Of a DNA stretch of 64,000 nucleotides, positions 1-12,500 are shown piece after piece (position 1 is the stretch's first letter; every line of letters starts with the position of its first letter). The translations under genes were made by a program, and so were the position numbers. Origin of the DNA: Blastomussa wellsi (lineage: Eukaryota; Cnidaria; Anthozoa; Scleractinia; Plerogyridae); assembly GCA_947652115.1 (NCBI GenBank), contig OX393570.1, positions 8,217,389-8,281,388 on the forward strand, in the 5' to 3' direction. Below the pieces are notes generated by a model, which searched no databases, was not told where the DNA came from, and saw only the letters and a list, made by a program, of their open reading frames with translations.

Positions 1-568
1 TATCAATAGATACGTTTTAACCAATCTCCAGTAGTTCCCTTTCCCAAAAATATCTCCAACACTATATACATGACATATAGACAACTGTGTTTAATTTTTC
101 CAACTTTAGAACAAGTTGTATTTATTTATTTTTTTGTCAGTAAAAGCAACTCGAAAATGAGTTGATTTTAGAAAAGAGTTCTAAAGAATCCTTCACACTA
201 AGTAACACAAACATGTGAACTGGGTAGCACAACTTCTTTAAAATGAAAACTGAAGCACATTTACACCGTAATTGGGTGGTCTAAGCAGAGTTGGTGTGAA
301 ATCGACACTAATCAACCGCAAGACCTATAAACACGACACATTTATACTTATAAAGCAAATGAAAACTTACATCTTTAAATGTCACACCCTCGTACTCTAT
401 TGCTACAAAAGACAACTTGTTGCTACAAAAGAAAACTGCTCTAAGATCACAAAATATCACCGATCTATATCAATTTAATTTTCTCCAACATGGTGCGACC
501 CTCTAATGATAAAGTATTCACCACTGTGAAATCTGCTTGCCATATATAAAATAGTCCACTTTGGAAAA

Positions 569-706
569 TACCATGGTACTCTTTGTTTGTCCCCAAAATT
601 TTGCATAAGCATTGTTTCCAGTTTCTCATGGAACTTACAATGGTCCCAAGAGAAAACAAAAAAATGATTATGCAAAATTTTGGGGACAAACAAAGAGTAT
701 TATGGC
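569..706. repeat. Small inverted-repeat element (MITE-like), copy 1
   Basis: Two arms of about 40 nt around a short centre. The left arm contains ttgtttgtccccaaaatttt and the right arm its near-exact complement. Another copy lies at 14731-14872 with diverged arms and the same aaaattttgcataa core, so this is a dispersed family and not a lone hairpin. No coding capacity, so it would be non-autonomous. Confidence 0.65.
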
Positions 707-1405
707 ATTTTCTGAAGCGGCCTATTGCCATTATGCATTTTGGGTAGCTTCTGTTTACCCATGTCTGTTATAAAATTGAACTTTTAAAAGCAAAAAAACA
801 AACGAATCAAAAACAGCCACTAGGGAACACGTGTAACGTAAATAATAACAACAAGATAATTAAATGGCTTACCACAAGCAAGTGTAAAACAATTCTTGCA
901 AACTTCACCCCTCCAACAATCACTTTTAAATTATCAATTTTGATACTTAGTCCCAATATGTTGTTACCCCAAGCTAGTAGATGTAGAATAATATATATTA
1001 TTGTAATGTTGGTACAAATAATCTTAAAATACAATTGAACCAGTGGTCAATATAAATAGCTTTTTTCCAGTGGTACCACCCATGAAGGGGTTTTTAACTG
1101 CAAAATGTCTTTTTAGAAAACTACCATCTACCACTTCTAATCTAAGCAAACATGTTTTACAATCTGGAATAAAATCTAATATGTTTTTAGATGCACCACC
1201 TTCCTGGTTTCTCTCAACTTCCGAGAATTAAATAAATTTGAAAACGTTAACGTAATCTGTGATCAGCACACTATGATCAATTGGTTAATTAATCAATTGA
1301 TTAAATAATTTAATAAAAATCCATTGTGAAAGATTTTGATATTAACTATCATTTATCAGAGAACTTATTTTTGGAAGTTATATAGGGCTTTGGTCTGTGC
1401 TGTAA

Positions 1406-1678
1406 AGGTAAGTCTGCAGTCGGGCCTAGTGACCCATCAGGCCGGAGCTTATCCCGGTTTCTGTAGCATGACGCGACAGAGAGTATTTCTACTCCCCCCT
1501 GGATGGGATGCTAGTCCATCGCAGGGTTACCCCCCAGCAGTAAATTCGCCGGTACCCATTTATACACCTGGGTGAAGAGAGGCCCAAGAACACAACGCAG
1601 TGGCCCGGCCAGGACTCGAACCCGGACCGTCCGATCCAGAGTCCAGCGCACTAACCATTAGGCCACTGCGCCTCCCTC
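1406..1678 (-). mobile_element. tRNA-derived SINE with target-site duplication
   Basis: Read on the minus strand, the element starts near 1673 with a tRNA-like head: an A-box-like stretch (tggcctaatggttagtgc) and a B-box (ggttcgagtcc). It is followed by a body containing tggactagcatcccatcc. A 14-nt direct repeat, ggtctgtgctgtaa, lies at 1392-1405 and 1679-1692 and is a clean target-site duplication. Related copies: 36047-36280 (full head) and 43775-43850 (body only). It is not a functional tRNA gene because no cloverleaf is preserved beyond the promoter boxes. Confidence 0.8.
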
Positions 1679-2401
1679 GGTCTGTGCTGTAATGCTTGTT
1701 ATTTAAAAGCCTGATTCTATTTCAATTTAATGATTATTGAAATGTCGTGATTAACATTTGATGGCTAAAGAACTTTTTCCTATCAAAAATGTCTCGTCAA
1801 GCAACACTATACACATTGTTTTAGCCATTTCACCAAGGCAATTATTGGCACAATTTTAAATTTGTTTTGTGTCTGCCATTTATTGGTAATTTTGTGGCTT
1901 CCTTTTTCCTGTTCTTCAGTCAGTACATGTATGCTGTTGAAGCAAGATGGAAAATGAAATCTTTTTTGATTTAAATTGTCATGTTTTGACATTTAGTAAA
2001 CACAACCAAACGACCCCATATTTTCACTTAAGCTCTCATGAATTAGAGGGCCTTTTCACCATTTTTTCCATTGAAAGTGACTATAACTTGTTGAAAAGAG
2101 TGTCTATAATAATTTTGTAATAATGTGGCAATGCAGTGTCGCCTCTCCTTAAATATTAAATTTTGTCAATGTATCATTAAGAACTTAACATGCCATCCTG
2201 GATTAACCTAGCAGCTTGAATCATTGATTGGCATAATATTAATAGTTAACTTTTGATTTTCCTTCTGAGGAAAATGTAGTTTTCAATTTGATGTCCAATT
2301 TTGTTTTGCTCTTGAAGTGATAATTTCGAGTTCTTTTTTAATAACTATGTATTGAAGCACTAGCTTTCGAGGTCTGCGACAGATTGTAGTTTGCATTTGT
2401 C

Positions 2402-3048
2402 TTATACAACTGTCTCCTTGCCTACAACGACAACTTTTTCTGCTTGGCTGGGAGGAGGTTGCTGTGGATTGTTGGCGATGTGCTGTGGAATGCAGGCAAT
2501 GCTGCCGCATTCACTGGCCGCCACCTCTCTCGGCATGTCCATATATCGCCTTACGATTGAGAACACCGAGCCACTTAGTTCTCCTCGGAGCTGGAGCAGC
2601 CGACTTCTTCTGACATTTATGGTGTCAACTGACACAAGACAAGTCTCACGAACGGATGAAACACTGTTTGTGCTAAATCCAAGGGGATTTCTCTTGTTGT
2701 TAATACTGAGAGTTGACAGACCATTATCATTGCTTGCGACACTGTAGAAAGACACTGGTCTGAGATTGTCTTCTGTTTCTGGTTCTTCAATGATGACCTC
2801 AGGGATAGCAGGATAACGATCTCTGTACACCTGTTGCTCCTTCTCCACAATGGCTCTTTTTTCGTCAAAGTATGTTGGCTTCTCATCAAAGCCGCTTTCC
2901 TCCATAAGTATAACCTTTGCCTTCTTCTCCTCTTCTCTCTCTGGCATCAGAAATGGAATACCAAACATCATGCATGCAGCAGCAGTGGGTACAGCACCAG
3001 CGATGTAGAAGGCCAGTTGATATGAGTTTGAGGTTTGATAGATAAAAC
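2402..3048 (-). CDS. SLC16-like exon 4 (TM12 and cytosolic tail)
   Basis: Acceptor ctctcag|gttttatc after a ct-rich tract. Encodes the last membrane helix (YQLAFYIAGAVPTAAACMM), a charged REEEKKAK stretch, and a tail of about 150 hydrophilic residues ending GKETVV before the stop at 2402. Confidence 0.88.
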
Positions 3049-6000
3049 CTGAGAGAGAGAGAAATAGATATTCATTTCTTACACTTATTTATTTTCATTA
3101 TGTTGTTGTGTTTGTTTTGATTGACTGTAACTTAGGTTTCAATTTTATGGCAATTGACTGAAAACCCTCTTCTGTATGTACCTGTGCAGTATGGCTTTAG
3201 GAGGTTTATTAGGTAGAATTGAAAAATCGTTTCTCTGTTCAACTCACCAGCAATTGGGGGCCCAAGTGTAAGAGGAACAGACTTGAGGGCAAACAAAACA
3301 CCCACACCATGGGCCATCTTGTCTCTTCCAACAATGTCGCCAGTCAGGACAGGAGCTAACAGTACGTAACACCCTTCGAAGAAACCAAAAACTGTGGCAT
3401 AGATTACCAGGCCAGGGTATGAAGTTAAAACAGGACAGAGGGTGTTGCTAATTCCAATCATGAGAAAAGACATCTGGTAGAGGTACAGCCTGTTTACTTT
3501 TGGGTGGTCAGCCAACTTGCCGAGGAGGAGACGTCCCAGGGTGGATCCAATTGACATGATGCCGATGAGAAGTGTTGCTTTCATTGGGTCAATGCCTTCT
3601 TCAGTGGCAAGAGCCACCTGAAATGGTCCAGAACAGTTCATAAAATAACAGGTGAACCCCTCATATTGATGACTGATCTTTCTGCCATGGTCATGATTTT
3701 TTTGTTCCAATAGACCAATTCGGCTTACATGTTTACATCCTTGTTGCCACCCTATTCAGTTCATGTGATGATTCATTTGGGAGGTTACAATTGTGCAATT
3801 TGTCATACACAACTGACTGCATGCAAGTATGAACGAACAAAACAATTGTAACCTCCCAAATGAATCATCACATGATATGAATTGGGTAGCAACAAGGAGG
3901 TAAACATGCTAGCCAAATAGGTCTATTCTGATCTATTATTTAACAATTATTCCACGAGCGCCCACGTCGGATATGAGATGGTAGATAGCCAACGATGCGC
4001 GTAGCGCCGAGTTTGCGATAACCATCTCATATCCAACAAGCGCGAGTGTAATAAATGTTTTATTAAAAACACCCAAAAATATTGTACAAATATGCATTCT
4101 TTTATGCGTATACCTACCATATTTGTAGGTCAATGGTATATGAGCTCATATACCATTGCCTCTAAACCAATCAAAAAGTTTGAGGCCCCTGGCGTTTAAG
4201 AGTAAGGTTATATGACAGTTTGAATTTTCAAAAAATTTAAAGGATTACTGTAGAAAATCGTTGCTGGAGAGCAAGACCAGCAATTTTTTCCATACAAATC
4301 TTTTTAATTTTTTTTCAAAAATTCAAACTGTTAGGAAATCGTATTTTTCCTCTTCATTTTCTATTTCTGACATTCTTTAATATAGAGGGCTCATAACGGC
4401 CTATAGAGGGTTCTATTTATATCTGGTATTTTATATCTGGCAAAATAAAAGGAACTTACCAAGTGAACGAATGGTACAAAGTAGCCCAACATCCATAGTG
4501 CCAGTGCTGTACACCACAAAATGTATGCCTTGTTTTTAAACAGTTCCTTAAAACTTTTCAGAATTGCAAAGCGTGACTTCTTCTCCCCTTCAACATGCTT
4601 TACTGGTTGAAGAAAACCTGTGTTAATGGGTCTGTAGACAAGGGCACAGAAAACTACACACGAAAGCATCCCTGCAGAGATCCTCATTGTGTTACGCATT
4701 CCAACATACTGAATCAATTTTTGCATTATAAGTCCAATGCACAAAGTGCCGATTCCGCTGCCCGAGGAAGTGATCCCATTGGCTAAGGAGAGGCGCTTTG
4801 AAAAGTATTGCCCCAAGATGATTACAGATGGGAAATAACACATGCTTGCACCAACTCCAAACATGAATCCATAAGTTAAGTCCATCAGGTATATATTGGT
4901 GGAGATTGAACCAAGAAGGCAACCACCGGCGGCGACCGTACAACCAATCATGGTTGTCCCACGGCAGCCCAACTTTTGGCACAGGGTAGTCGCGAGAGGC
5001 CCAAGTAAGAACATCATGCCGTAAGTTATAGAACCAACCCATGCTGAGGAGAGATAAATGATTTGTTCTGGTTAGTTGAGCATTCTTATTACTCGGGCTT
5101 CCCGAAGGAAACGCCCAAGTTGAAATTCCGGCATTGTTTTTTATGTTCAACTGCAAATCACAGTGAAGTCCTTAACACGCATGCGCAGTGTCATGCCCAT
5201 AGGAGGGAGCGAGCAAATTGGTTAATTAGCAATTGTCATTGTTGCATATGCCAGTATGTGAAAGGGTTGAATTGTTAAAAAAGACACTGGCATTCCAAAT
5301 TTTAAAATTTACAGAGTAAACTCGTTATTCGCTCCGACGAACTCGGGATTCGCTCCGACGAAGGGCGAACGCTCGAAACGTCAGCTCATGAATCTCTTTA
5401 CGGTGGCCAATTGACATTATCAACCCAGTTGATAAAACCAAATTATATCGTTAATTCAGGTTACAACTTTGCCAGTTCATAAGGAATGAGGCGGCAACAA
5501 CAGAAACGTTAATAAGCATTTATTAAACAAGTCATCAGTCAACATATTAGATCATTTTCACCACTAGATATTAGCCCTATTGTATTAAAAAACAAGGACG
5601 TTATTTTTGCCCTAAACAGGGTGCCCAAACCCAGCCACCTGGTTTTGATAATTTGTTTGGCATAGCCTAAGGCCTCTGGTTGTGCTAGTGTAAAGGCCTT
5701 TCTTTTTCAGCTGGTGTAATTTACTGGTCTGCTTGCAGCCGGACGTGTCACATAATCCTCGGTATATATACCGGCGGTTTTGTCCCTCTGCATGCGAAAT
5801 TAGATATATCCCTGCAGTGACTTTCATGTGCAATATTTGCCCAGTAACACAAGATCAACTCTAACTGGGAAATCAGTGTCTACTAGATATACCATCATGA
5901 TTTGCATCAAGAAAAATGCTAAATTCTCAGTTTTCTAAAAGGCTTAGGTATTATCTAGCTAATGTAGACTTATTTGCTACTACAAATGCATATATAGTAT

Positions 6001-9000
6001 TGTATTGTAACAACCAGTTTGAATTCACCACCATATGCATGTGTTTACATATTGGACGACCATCAAGCTATTAGAAACATCATCAAATTTTAATGAAACG
6101 CACGCACGGTACTTGTGGCTGGAGCAAACAAATTTATTGTTTCACAGAAGCAACAGGGTCAATTTTTTTTTGCGAAAACAGAGAAGGCTTTGAGAAACAA
6201 GCCAACTGGACACAGTGTACCACAATGTCAATGACATATTTTTCAAAGTAAAAGACAACATTAGAGTGTTATCTTTACGCGTACATCCAACACAAAAACA
6301 GATATTGGTTTTCAAGCAAAACAGGGCGGGTTGGCTCGGCAAGGTGGTTTGTGGTTGCGCAAAGTGGCAACAAGTCAACTGATTATTTTTTAGAGATTAA
6401 TAAAGCGGAGCTCTCTAGCAAAGGGACAAGAGAACTCACAAGAAAAGCAACTTGAGAAAAAACATTCGCTGTGGCTATATGCCCGGCTGCCGGGCATATA
6501 GCCACAGCGAAAAACATTTGGGAAAGAGTTAGGTACTAATCGCAAGAAAATTACGCGAGAGGCCTTTCTTCTTACGCGTGAACGCGCGCTTCGCATCTCT
6601 CGACACGCGCTCGACAGAGACCACCGCGCGTTTGGTTTTAGTCATGGAAATATGATTGTTTATGGCGTCGCTTTCGTGCTACTGTTTTGAAACCGTAAAT
6701 TACAGAAGCCGAATTGGTTTCCAAAGATGGTTAAGTTGTTGAAATATTGAATTGATAATGTATCTGGTTTAGTGAAATTCTCCACCCACGAATCGTTTCA
6801 GATTTTCAGGAAATAACAAGGCCTAATTGATTGAAGATACAAATTAGCGAAGGCTAAAATTTTTAGCTGAAATGCGTCATATATCAACAAATAATAATGC
6901 GAAAAACAGAAGTTTTTTAATTAAACTTTGCAAGGATGTGAGAAGTTTTTGGCCAAAAGTATAGAAAAACATTCATGTAAAAAACAGCAACAAATTTCTA
7001 ACACGCTCCAAACTGGGGTCATTATTGATAAGCGTCAATGTGAGCTTGCAGTTGGCCCCCGGCTGGATGAATTCAATATTTTAATTAAACACGCGCGCGG
7101 CAATTCCGCCAAGAAGATAGAATTAATAGTATTAAACCAGCGATTTTTATATATATATATTTAGGATTCTTGTAATCTGCGGGAATCCGAAATCTAACTT
7201 GAAATTCTTTTAGTTTGGAATTTGCTTGAATAACACGCTGGTGTTAAAAAACTCATGGTGATTATTGCTCTACTCAGAACATTAAAATATCTGGTGCAGG
7301 AAAATCGCGCAACGAGATGTAAGTCGTAAATCAAAGTATTTCGTGAGCATTGTTTCCCGAAAAAAGGGATAGAAATCCCCGCTTCCGACGTCAACAATTT
7401 CTGAGGTTTAACTCCAGTGGCAAACCAAACTCCACTATTAAATCGCCTTGTTTTTTCAATTTGTTATATCAGCAAAAGGAGGAAGGTATTATTTTAAAAT
7501 CTTCCGTGCATAGCCGGCTTGTGGTTTATAGCAATTTTTCCAGAGCCACCCGCGGGGATGTACAGTTGTTGCGAAAGAGTGCCCGTAAATATTTCCTCTG
7601 TAAAGTCGTTTTATTGTGCTTACCGCTTGTAATAAGGAAACTGCCTTTGGAGGTCCACCACTTCGGGTATGTTTCCTCCAAGGTATCTAAACTCCCAGAT
7701 CCGGAATTTGTTTTTAATTTGCGGTGTACGTGTGTAAAATGTCGAGTGGATTGGATTCTAAACATAAGATATGTATACAAACAAAGTTATAGCCCGTTGC
7801 CTTTGCCCGTTTGTGTCGTTTAGCACTTATTTATGTGTCGACCTTTATATCGCATTATTGGGAGAAAACTTTCGACATGTTATTGCAGGGGATCAATTAA
7901 TTTATCAATCTCTAAAATTTTACATATTTCCGGAACGTTTTTGCTGCGAAGAAGTTTCTTCCCGGGACATTCATTCAGTCGAATATTGTTATAAAAATCG
8001 AACGAGTGCTTTTCGAGTGCAAATTTTAACCAATCGAATGCACACAGCGAAATGACATACAAATATAAGATTTTAAAATAGCGTTTGTTATGTTACTTAG
8101 CTTATCTTTTCCTTGATGTTTTCGTACAGAAAGAAGTTTTACTAAAGACAGACAAGATAAGCTGAATTTCAAGAGTTATTGACTGAAGCACAAATAAAAC
8201 AATGGTACAACTCTCGAGTTATCGTGCAATATGACATAACCATTTGAATGCAAATCCACTCTTTTTATCTCGCCAACAATGGAAATGTTTACAAAAATGT
8301 TTCCTTCAATTTTGGCAACCAAAACGTAACAGAGTGTAGAGAATTGGTTTTGGAAGGCTAACACTAATCTTTTGCGTCACGAAATTCAACAGAGTTTCGT
8401 GAAAAGTGGGTGTGTGGAGAGGTTTGGTTTTATAGCCGTAATGGAAAACCCCTGAAAACCACTCAGTTTTAATTCAACGTTTCTATTGGTCGAAAATCAA
8501 GAAAAACAGGTTTTTGACAGCTCTTGACAAGTGTCACAATCGAATTTTTTTTTTCAAGGGGCAAAGCCGAGCGAGTAGTCCCTTCGATCTTCCCAGATAA
8601 CAAAGTAAGCAGAGCTTCTTGAAAATCGTTCACCGCTTAAAATAACATGCTAAGCCGCACATATACAGGAAAACATGCGAGGAATTGAGCTATTACAAAA
8701 GTATCGGGTAACCATACGCATTAACAATCCCTTGTTCGGCGATGCAAGAGTAAGAAAATTATTTCGACTGCCTGCATGTTTGTCCGGCAAAGGCTTTTCT
8801 TTGCGATGCGACTCGAAAGGCGATGCATGATTATCAAATCGTTTAAAACATCTGATGCTGAAGTTTTCTAGACCCCGGATGCAAAAATTTTTTCTTTCGC
8901 CGGTCGACGAACGATTTACCAGTTAGATTTTCATTTTCACGAGCCTTTCGACTTTCAATGTTTCACAAGCTTTCGATCGCACGCTGACCCGGCGAAAGGA

Positions 9001-9398
9001 AAGTAACGTACTAACAACATTGCTTGAATCAATGACTAGAATTATGGCATAATTATTCCCTTCGCTTCAATTAAATTGCTAAATTCTACAGGCAGCAGCT
9101 ATAAGCAATTAGCGTACAAGAAGAGAAATAAAAAATACAAACCAGCTCATTTGCATCTTGTTTTTGTGCAGGATTAGAGAGAACAGAAATTTTTTTAAAC
9201 CGTACCTGCATCAGCCTTGGTCGTGTTGAACTCGTTCAGCAGCTCCACAAAGATAACACCAAAGTTATTCATGGTCCCGAGGACGATGAATTGCGTGGAG
9301 AAGGCAGCAAGGCAAACTAGCCAGCCCCATCCACCGTCAGGAAATGGAACTATCACTTCGGGCTTGTCTTCCATCGGTTTCTTCTTGAAACAAGCCAT
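2402..9398 (-). CDS. SLC16-type monocarboxylate transporter-like MFS carrier (whole gene, 4 exons)
   Basis: Coding exons 9206-9398, 5043-4460, 3617-3248 and 3048-2402 join in frame at GT-AG sites to give 1794 nt, 597 residues. The family signature PDGGWGWLVCLAAF lies in TM1 of exon 1. The second SLC16 signature, YFSKRLSLANG followed by a Gly-rich helix, lies in exon 2. GRLLLGKLAD, typical of TM8, is in exon 3. About 12 hydrophobic segments are expected, with a long hydrophilic loop after TM6 and a cytosolic tail of about 150 residues rich in Glu/Lys then Ser/Asn. Family role: proton-coupled or facilitated transport of monocarboxylates or related small solutes at the plasma membrane. The substrate cannot be read from the sequence, and orphan SLC16 members are also possible. 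Intron 1 is 4.2 kb; introns 1 and 2 carry repeats. The start ATG at 9398 directly precedes the conserved TM1 motif. Confidence 0.9.
3248..3617 (-). CDS. SLC16-like exon 3 (TM8-TM11)
   Basis: Acceptor tttcag|gtggct, donor gctg|gtgagt. Starts in phase 0 with VALATEEGIDPMKATLL and contains GRLLLGKLADHP, the conserved TM8/loop with its Arg, then FGFFEGCYVLLAPV and KSVPLTLGPPIAG. Confidence 0.9.
3710..3928. repeat. Palindromic MITE in transporter intron 2
   Basis: Nearly the whole element is an inverted repeat. The outer ends are tagacca and taggtcta. The inner arms share gattcatttgggaggttaca, which is found inverted at 3841-3870. Arms are about 90 nt with a centre of roughly 35 nt and no coding capacity. 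Confidence 0.75.
3947..4054. repeat. Second small inverted-repeat element in transporter intron 2
   Basis: The arms contain ggatatgagatggt at about 3969-3982 and accatctcatatcc at about 4021-4034. The ends (ttattccacgagcgc and gcgcgagtgtaataa) are also inverted. The centre is CpG-rich (gcgcgtagcgccgag), unlike its surroundings. Confidence 0.65.
4460..5043 (-). CDS. SLC16-like exon 2 (TM2-TM6, central loop)
   Basis: Acceptor cctcag|catggg at 5044/5043, donor cacttg|gtaagt at 4460/4459. It joins exon 1 to read AWVGSITYGMMFLLGP, supporting phase 1. Contains the YFSKRLSLANG signature, the basic central loop after TM6 (KHVEGEKKSR) and the start of TM7 (WMLGYFVPFVHL). Confidence 0.9.
5306..5456 (+). 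mobile_element. Penelope-like element terminal fragment
   Basis: Contains cgctcgaaacgtcagctc and ggtggccaattgacattatc. The same blocks occur in reverse complement at 59722-59815, next to a GIY-YIG reading frame, and at 60755-60845. That adjacency is the reason for assigning it to a Penelope-like family. The unit ttcgctccgacgaa is tandemly repeated at the left end (5328-5360). Confidence 0.6.
5495..5790. repeat. Fragment of a dispersed repeat shared with 27.8-28.1 kb and 37.8-38.3 kb
   Basis: The blocks gtcatcagtcaacat, gatcattttc and actagatattag, and a stretch about decay of ccctaaacaggg, are shared with 37840-38260. The right end, gcagccggacgtgtcaca, recurs at 30472-30489. Non-coding. Confidence 0.5.
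6465..6511. repeat. Perfect 23-bp inverted repeat with a 1-nt spacer
   Basis: The left arm 6465-6487 begins ttcgctgtggctatatgccc and the right arm 6489-6511 is its exact complement, separated by a single t. It is GC-rich compared with its AT-rich flanks. It sits in intron 1 of the transporter and has no relative elsewhere in the window. Confidence 0.85.
6600..9205. other. 5' half of transporter intron 1, nothing recognised
   Basis: No domain-like reading frame, tRNA or clear repeat was found. Short frames at 7350-7823 and 7771-8055 lack family similarity and are treated as chance. A first-intron enhancer is possible but cannot be seen from sequence alone. Confidence 0.4.
9206..9398 (-). CDS. 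SLC16-like exon 1 (start, TM1)
   Basis: Encodes residues 1-64 plus one base, beginning MACFKKKPMEDK and ending in the extracellular loop after TM1. The donor is gcag|gtacgg at 9206/9205, phase 1. The EDKPEV-PDGGWGW stretch is the family N-terminal hallmark. Confidence 0.9.
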
Positions 9399-9539
9399 TT
9401 CTGCGAAAGATTTATTTCTCGAGCGCTATTTTTTCTTAGATCTCCAACCGGTGTGGATGTTCAGTACTTTTGTTCATGCTTTGTCCGAGCGGCGTTACCT
9501 TGACCGTACCCGAGCCTAAGCTGGAGTGACAGATTTGCG

Positions 9540-12500
9540 AATCTGCTTCTGCTGTCGCTGAATCCTTTATTTCGTGAAGTGACGTCATGTATCAAGCTGA
9601 CGCTTCCTGGCGGTGATTGGTTTTAAACACATGTTTACCGCAAAAGCCTTGGGCTACAACGGTGATCACGAGTGGATTCTCCATACTGAAAGGAAAACAA
9701 CGGATTTTCAGCTGTCACGCGGAGAATAAAAAACTCATGTGACCAGAGATTTACATAAAAAAACAACATTTAGAAGGTTTTATTGTTCTTGTGACGACCT
9801 TACACGAGAATCCAAAAAATATCCAGATTTTCCACTTCATTGCAGCAATGTGCAAAAATAAACGCGATCGCCCGTTCGATTTCCGGCACGTGAAACGAAC
9901 ATGCAACATGGCGACCTTTGGCCTTTAATTTAGGAGCCGAAAGAAGGAACCTTTTGTGGTTAAATTGCTATTGTGATTCGAAACTTATTTTTCACGTATG
10001 CAAATGTGCAGGGGAACAAGCAATGTTGCCCTTTCAAATGGATCTACGTAACCCAGATCTATTAAATCCAAATCTTTTTCTGCAGGTCAAGTTTCACAGG
10101 GCGATGGTCGGGTTGATGGATAAATCTGGAGACAATCCTATCATCGCGAAAGCTGTCACATAGCTTGCAGCAGGCCCCATGTCAGTGTAGAAATCTGTCG
10201 TTTCCTTTTCTTAGCCTGAAACATTCACGCTTAGCTGGACACTTGGGCCCAGTTGTACTGGTCCCAGTACCTCAGTTTATAGTCAGTTTTTATTGCTGCC
10301 AGATCACGGGTTTAGCGAGTTTAACAAGGAGAACTGGCGTTTATCTTTTTTACATGGACACTTTTAAACACCGGGCTTGTTTGAGAGAGCAGAATGAAAA
10401 TATATATCTGAAAACATGATATGTTGTCAAAACAAAAGCATGTACGCTTTTTTCCTTGTTCAAGAGAGGCTGTATTCAAGCTATTAAACGGGTTCAAACT
10501 TGTTCGCAGAAATCAACTGTTCTCGTTCTTTCGATATTTCGGGATATTTATTCACTGGCTCAGCTGAACGCTGTGAAGCGAATCGATCAAGTGATCTGTG
10601 GTGACAGGTTCGTTTACACCCACGCAAATTTTCTTGTAGCTCCAGATCGTGGGTTTCTCGTCAAAACGTAATGTACAATAATACAATTTGCCGGGTGCTT
10701 TTAATTGATTGTTTTTAAAAGAGCAATATATTTCGCAAACAAGTGGGCCTGACGCTTTATCGGCAATTTTTTACAAATCGGGATGAAAATGACCTGAAGT
10801 GATGTCTGTCTTTGGGTGCCAGCAGGTGCTCGTCAGATTGTTCGTAATTGCTGAAAAAAAATCACATGATTCTGCCAACTTGCCAAAAAGCGTTACCCCG
10901 AGCTGTGGCAGTGATTAAAATCAGTCATGCAGTTAGCGTTTTATTGGAATTTCAGATCTCTTTTATCGATCTTTTAATTTGCGGATAACACTACAACGGT
11001 GTCGTTCCCCGCGGGGTACTGCCTTCGTAAAACATGACCGGCTGGTGGAGAAATGATGGGAAATGGAAGGGGCGTATGAGGTTAATTATTTTTTTTAATG
11101 CCTTCATTCGTCTTCTGAACGTATATCAGCTTAATCATATTGCCAAGACTAGGGCGCTGAAATTATTGCTAAGGTAGCCTAAAAGTAGTCCTGGTTGGAA
11201 AGTTTATAAATCGCCCGAATTCATCATTTTAAATGCGTTCGGGGAGAGAGTTTCGTTGATGTGTGCTGACAAGTGGATGTTCTCTCGTGGTTCACTCCTT
11301 TCTTCCGCCGGTTGGTTGCCACTTAACCACCAAAAGAACTATTTATTCAAGTTCAAGATGGCACGGAACATCAATAGCCTGAAGAAATTTTTTTTCTTGG
11401 CGAGTATTTTTTTTTTTGGCCAAGTCATAGTTTCCCGTAGTTGTCATGTTTCTCTCTAATCCCAGGAAACACTCGCAGTTTATAATTATAATACGTTGTC
11501 ATCGATACACGTTTTTACGGTATTTCAATGAAATAGACCCGTTACATTGTTTGGATTCCTGGTAAAATTTCCCTCGTTCTCTCTGTTGCCTCACAGAGAA
11601 CCCAAGGTAATTCTTCTAGTTTCTCATATCTTGGAGATGATAGGGCAGTGAGATTTCTCTATGTCAAAGCAGCTGAACTGACGCGAAATATTTTCTTTCG
11701 TAATTTCAATTAAAGTGACAATGAAAAAGAAAGATTGCTTTTTAGAAATGTGTTAAACCTAATGTTAGGCCAAGGTGAACTTCAAACGACCGGAAATCTG
11801 GAAATTAATTAGTTCACATACGATGCGAATTTTATGCTGCGTAATCATATAAATTAACTAATTGATAATCCGTAAATGGTCATAAAATGGATTTGCAAGA
11901 GGTCTCGAAATAAATATCCTTGTTTTGGAGAATTACGGTTTGTAAGGTGTAGTTTTAACTTCATTTGCATGCTCAAAGAAAATTACCCACCTGCTCTGAA
12001 CACAAAACAAAAACTTACACAAAAAGTAGACGTTTTTGTCTCCCATAGTTTTTGGCAAAGACTGAAATATCGACAGACGGCACAAAGATGAATGCATGGG
12101 TAGTGGGGAAAGACAGGGGGAACCGGGAGAAGTGGGAAAAAATTTCACACTGGGAAAAAAATTTTGTAGCAAAAATGGTTACCATCTTAATATTCTTTTG
12201 TTGGGATTCAAGTTGAATACCAACTTGAACGAGGCAACAAGGGCCAATTTGTATGTGCGTAAATCAGCGGCCATGTTGGAACAAGGTGTATAATATTTTG
12301 CAATAGGAAAGACACAAAGAGGTGGGATCGTCTGAGAAAGGGGGGGGGTTCATACCCCGTTGCCCTTCTCCCCTACCCCCTGGATATAGCGGAGAGGTTA
12401 TAGCTTCTTTGCACAGATTCTGTTTTTCTCCTGGATTATAGTGTTTGATGAGAAGCAGTCGTCTTTCGTTTTTCATTTACTTTATCCTCAACTTGAAGAC

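Larger units (their letters stand above)
1..2401. other. 3' flank of the SLC16-type gene, non-coding
   Basis: AT-rich sequence downstream of the minus-strand transporter. The open frames here are short and resemble no protein I know. The only recognisable structures are a hairpin element at 569-706 and a SINE at 1406-1678, listed separately. The transporter's 3' UTR and polyadenylation site should lie just below 2402; I did not assign a specific signal. Confidence 0.5.

Noticed and set aside
1406..1678. Functional tRNA gene
   Set aside because: Pol III boxes are present but the acceptor and anticodon stems do not pair, and the element has a SINE body and target duplication.
7350..7823. 157-codon frame in transporter intron 1
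   Set aside because: No similarity I recognise and no supporting splice sites; probably chance.
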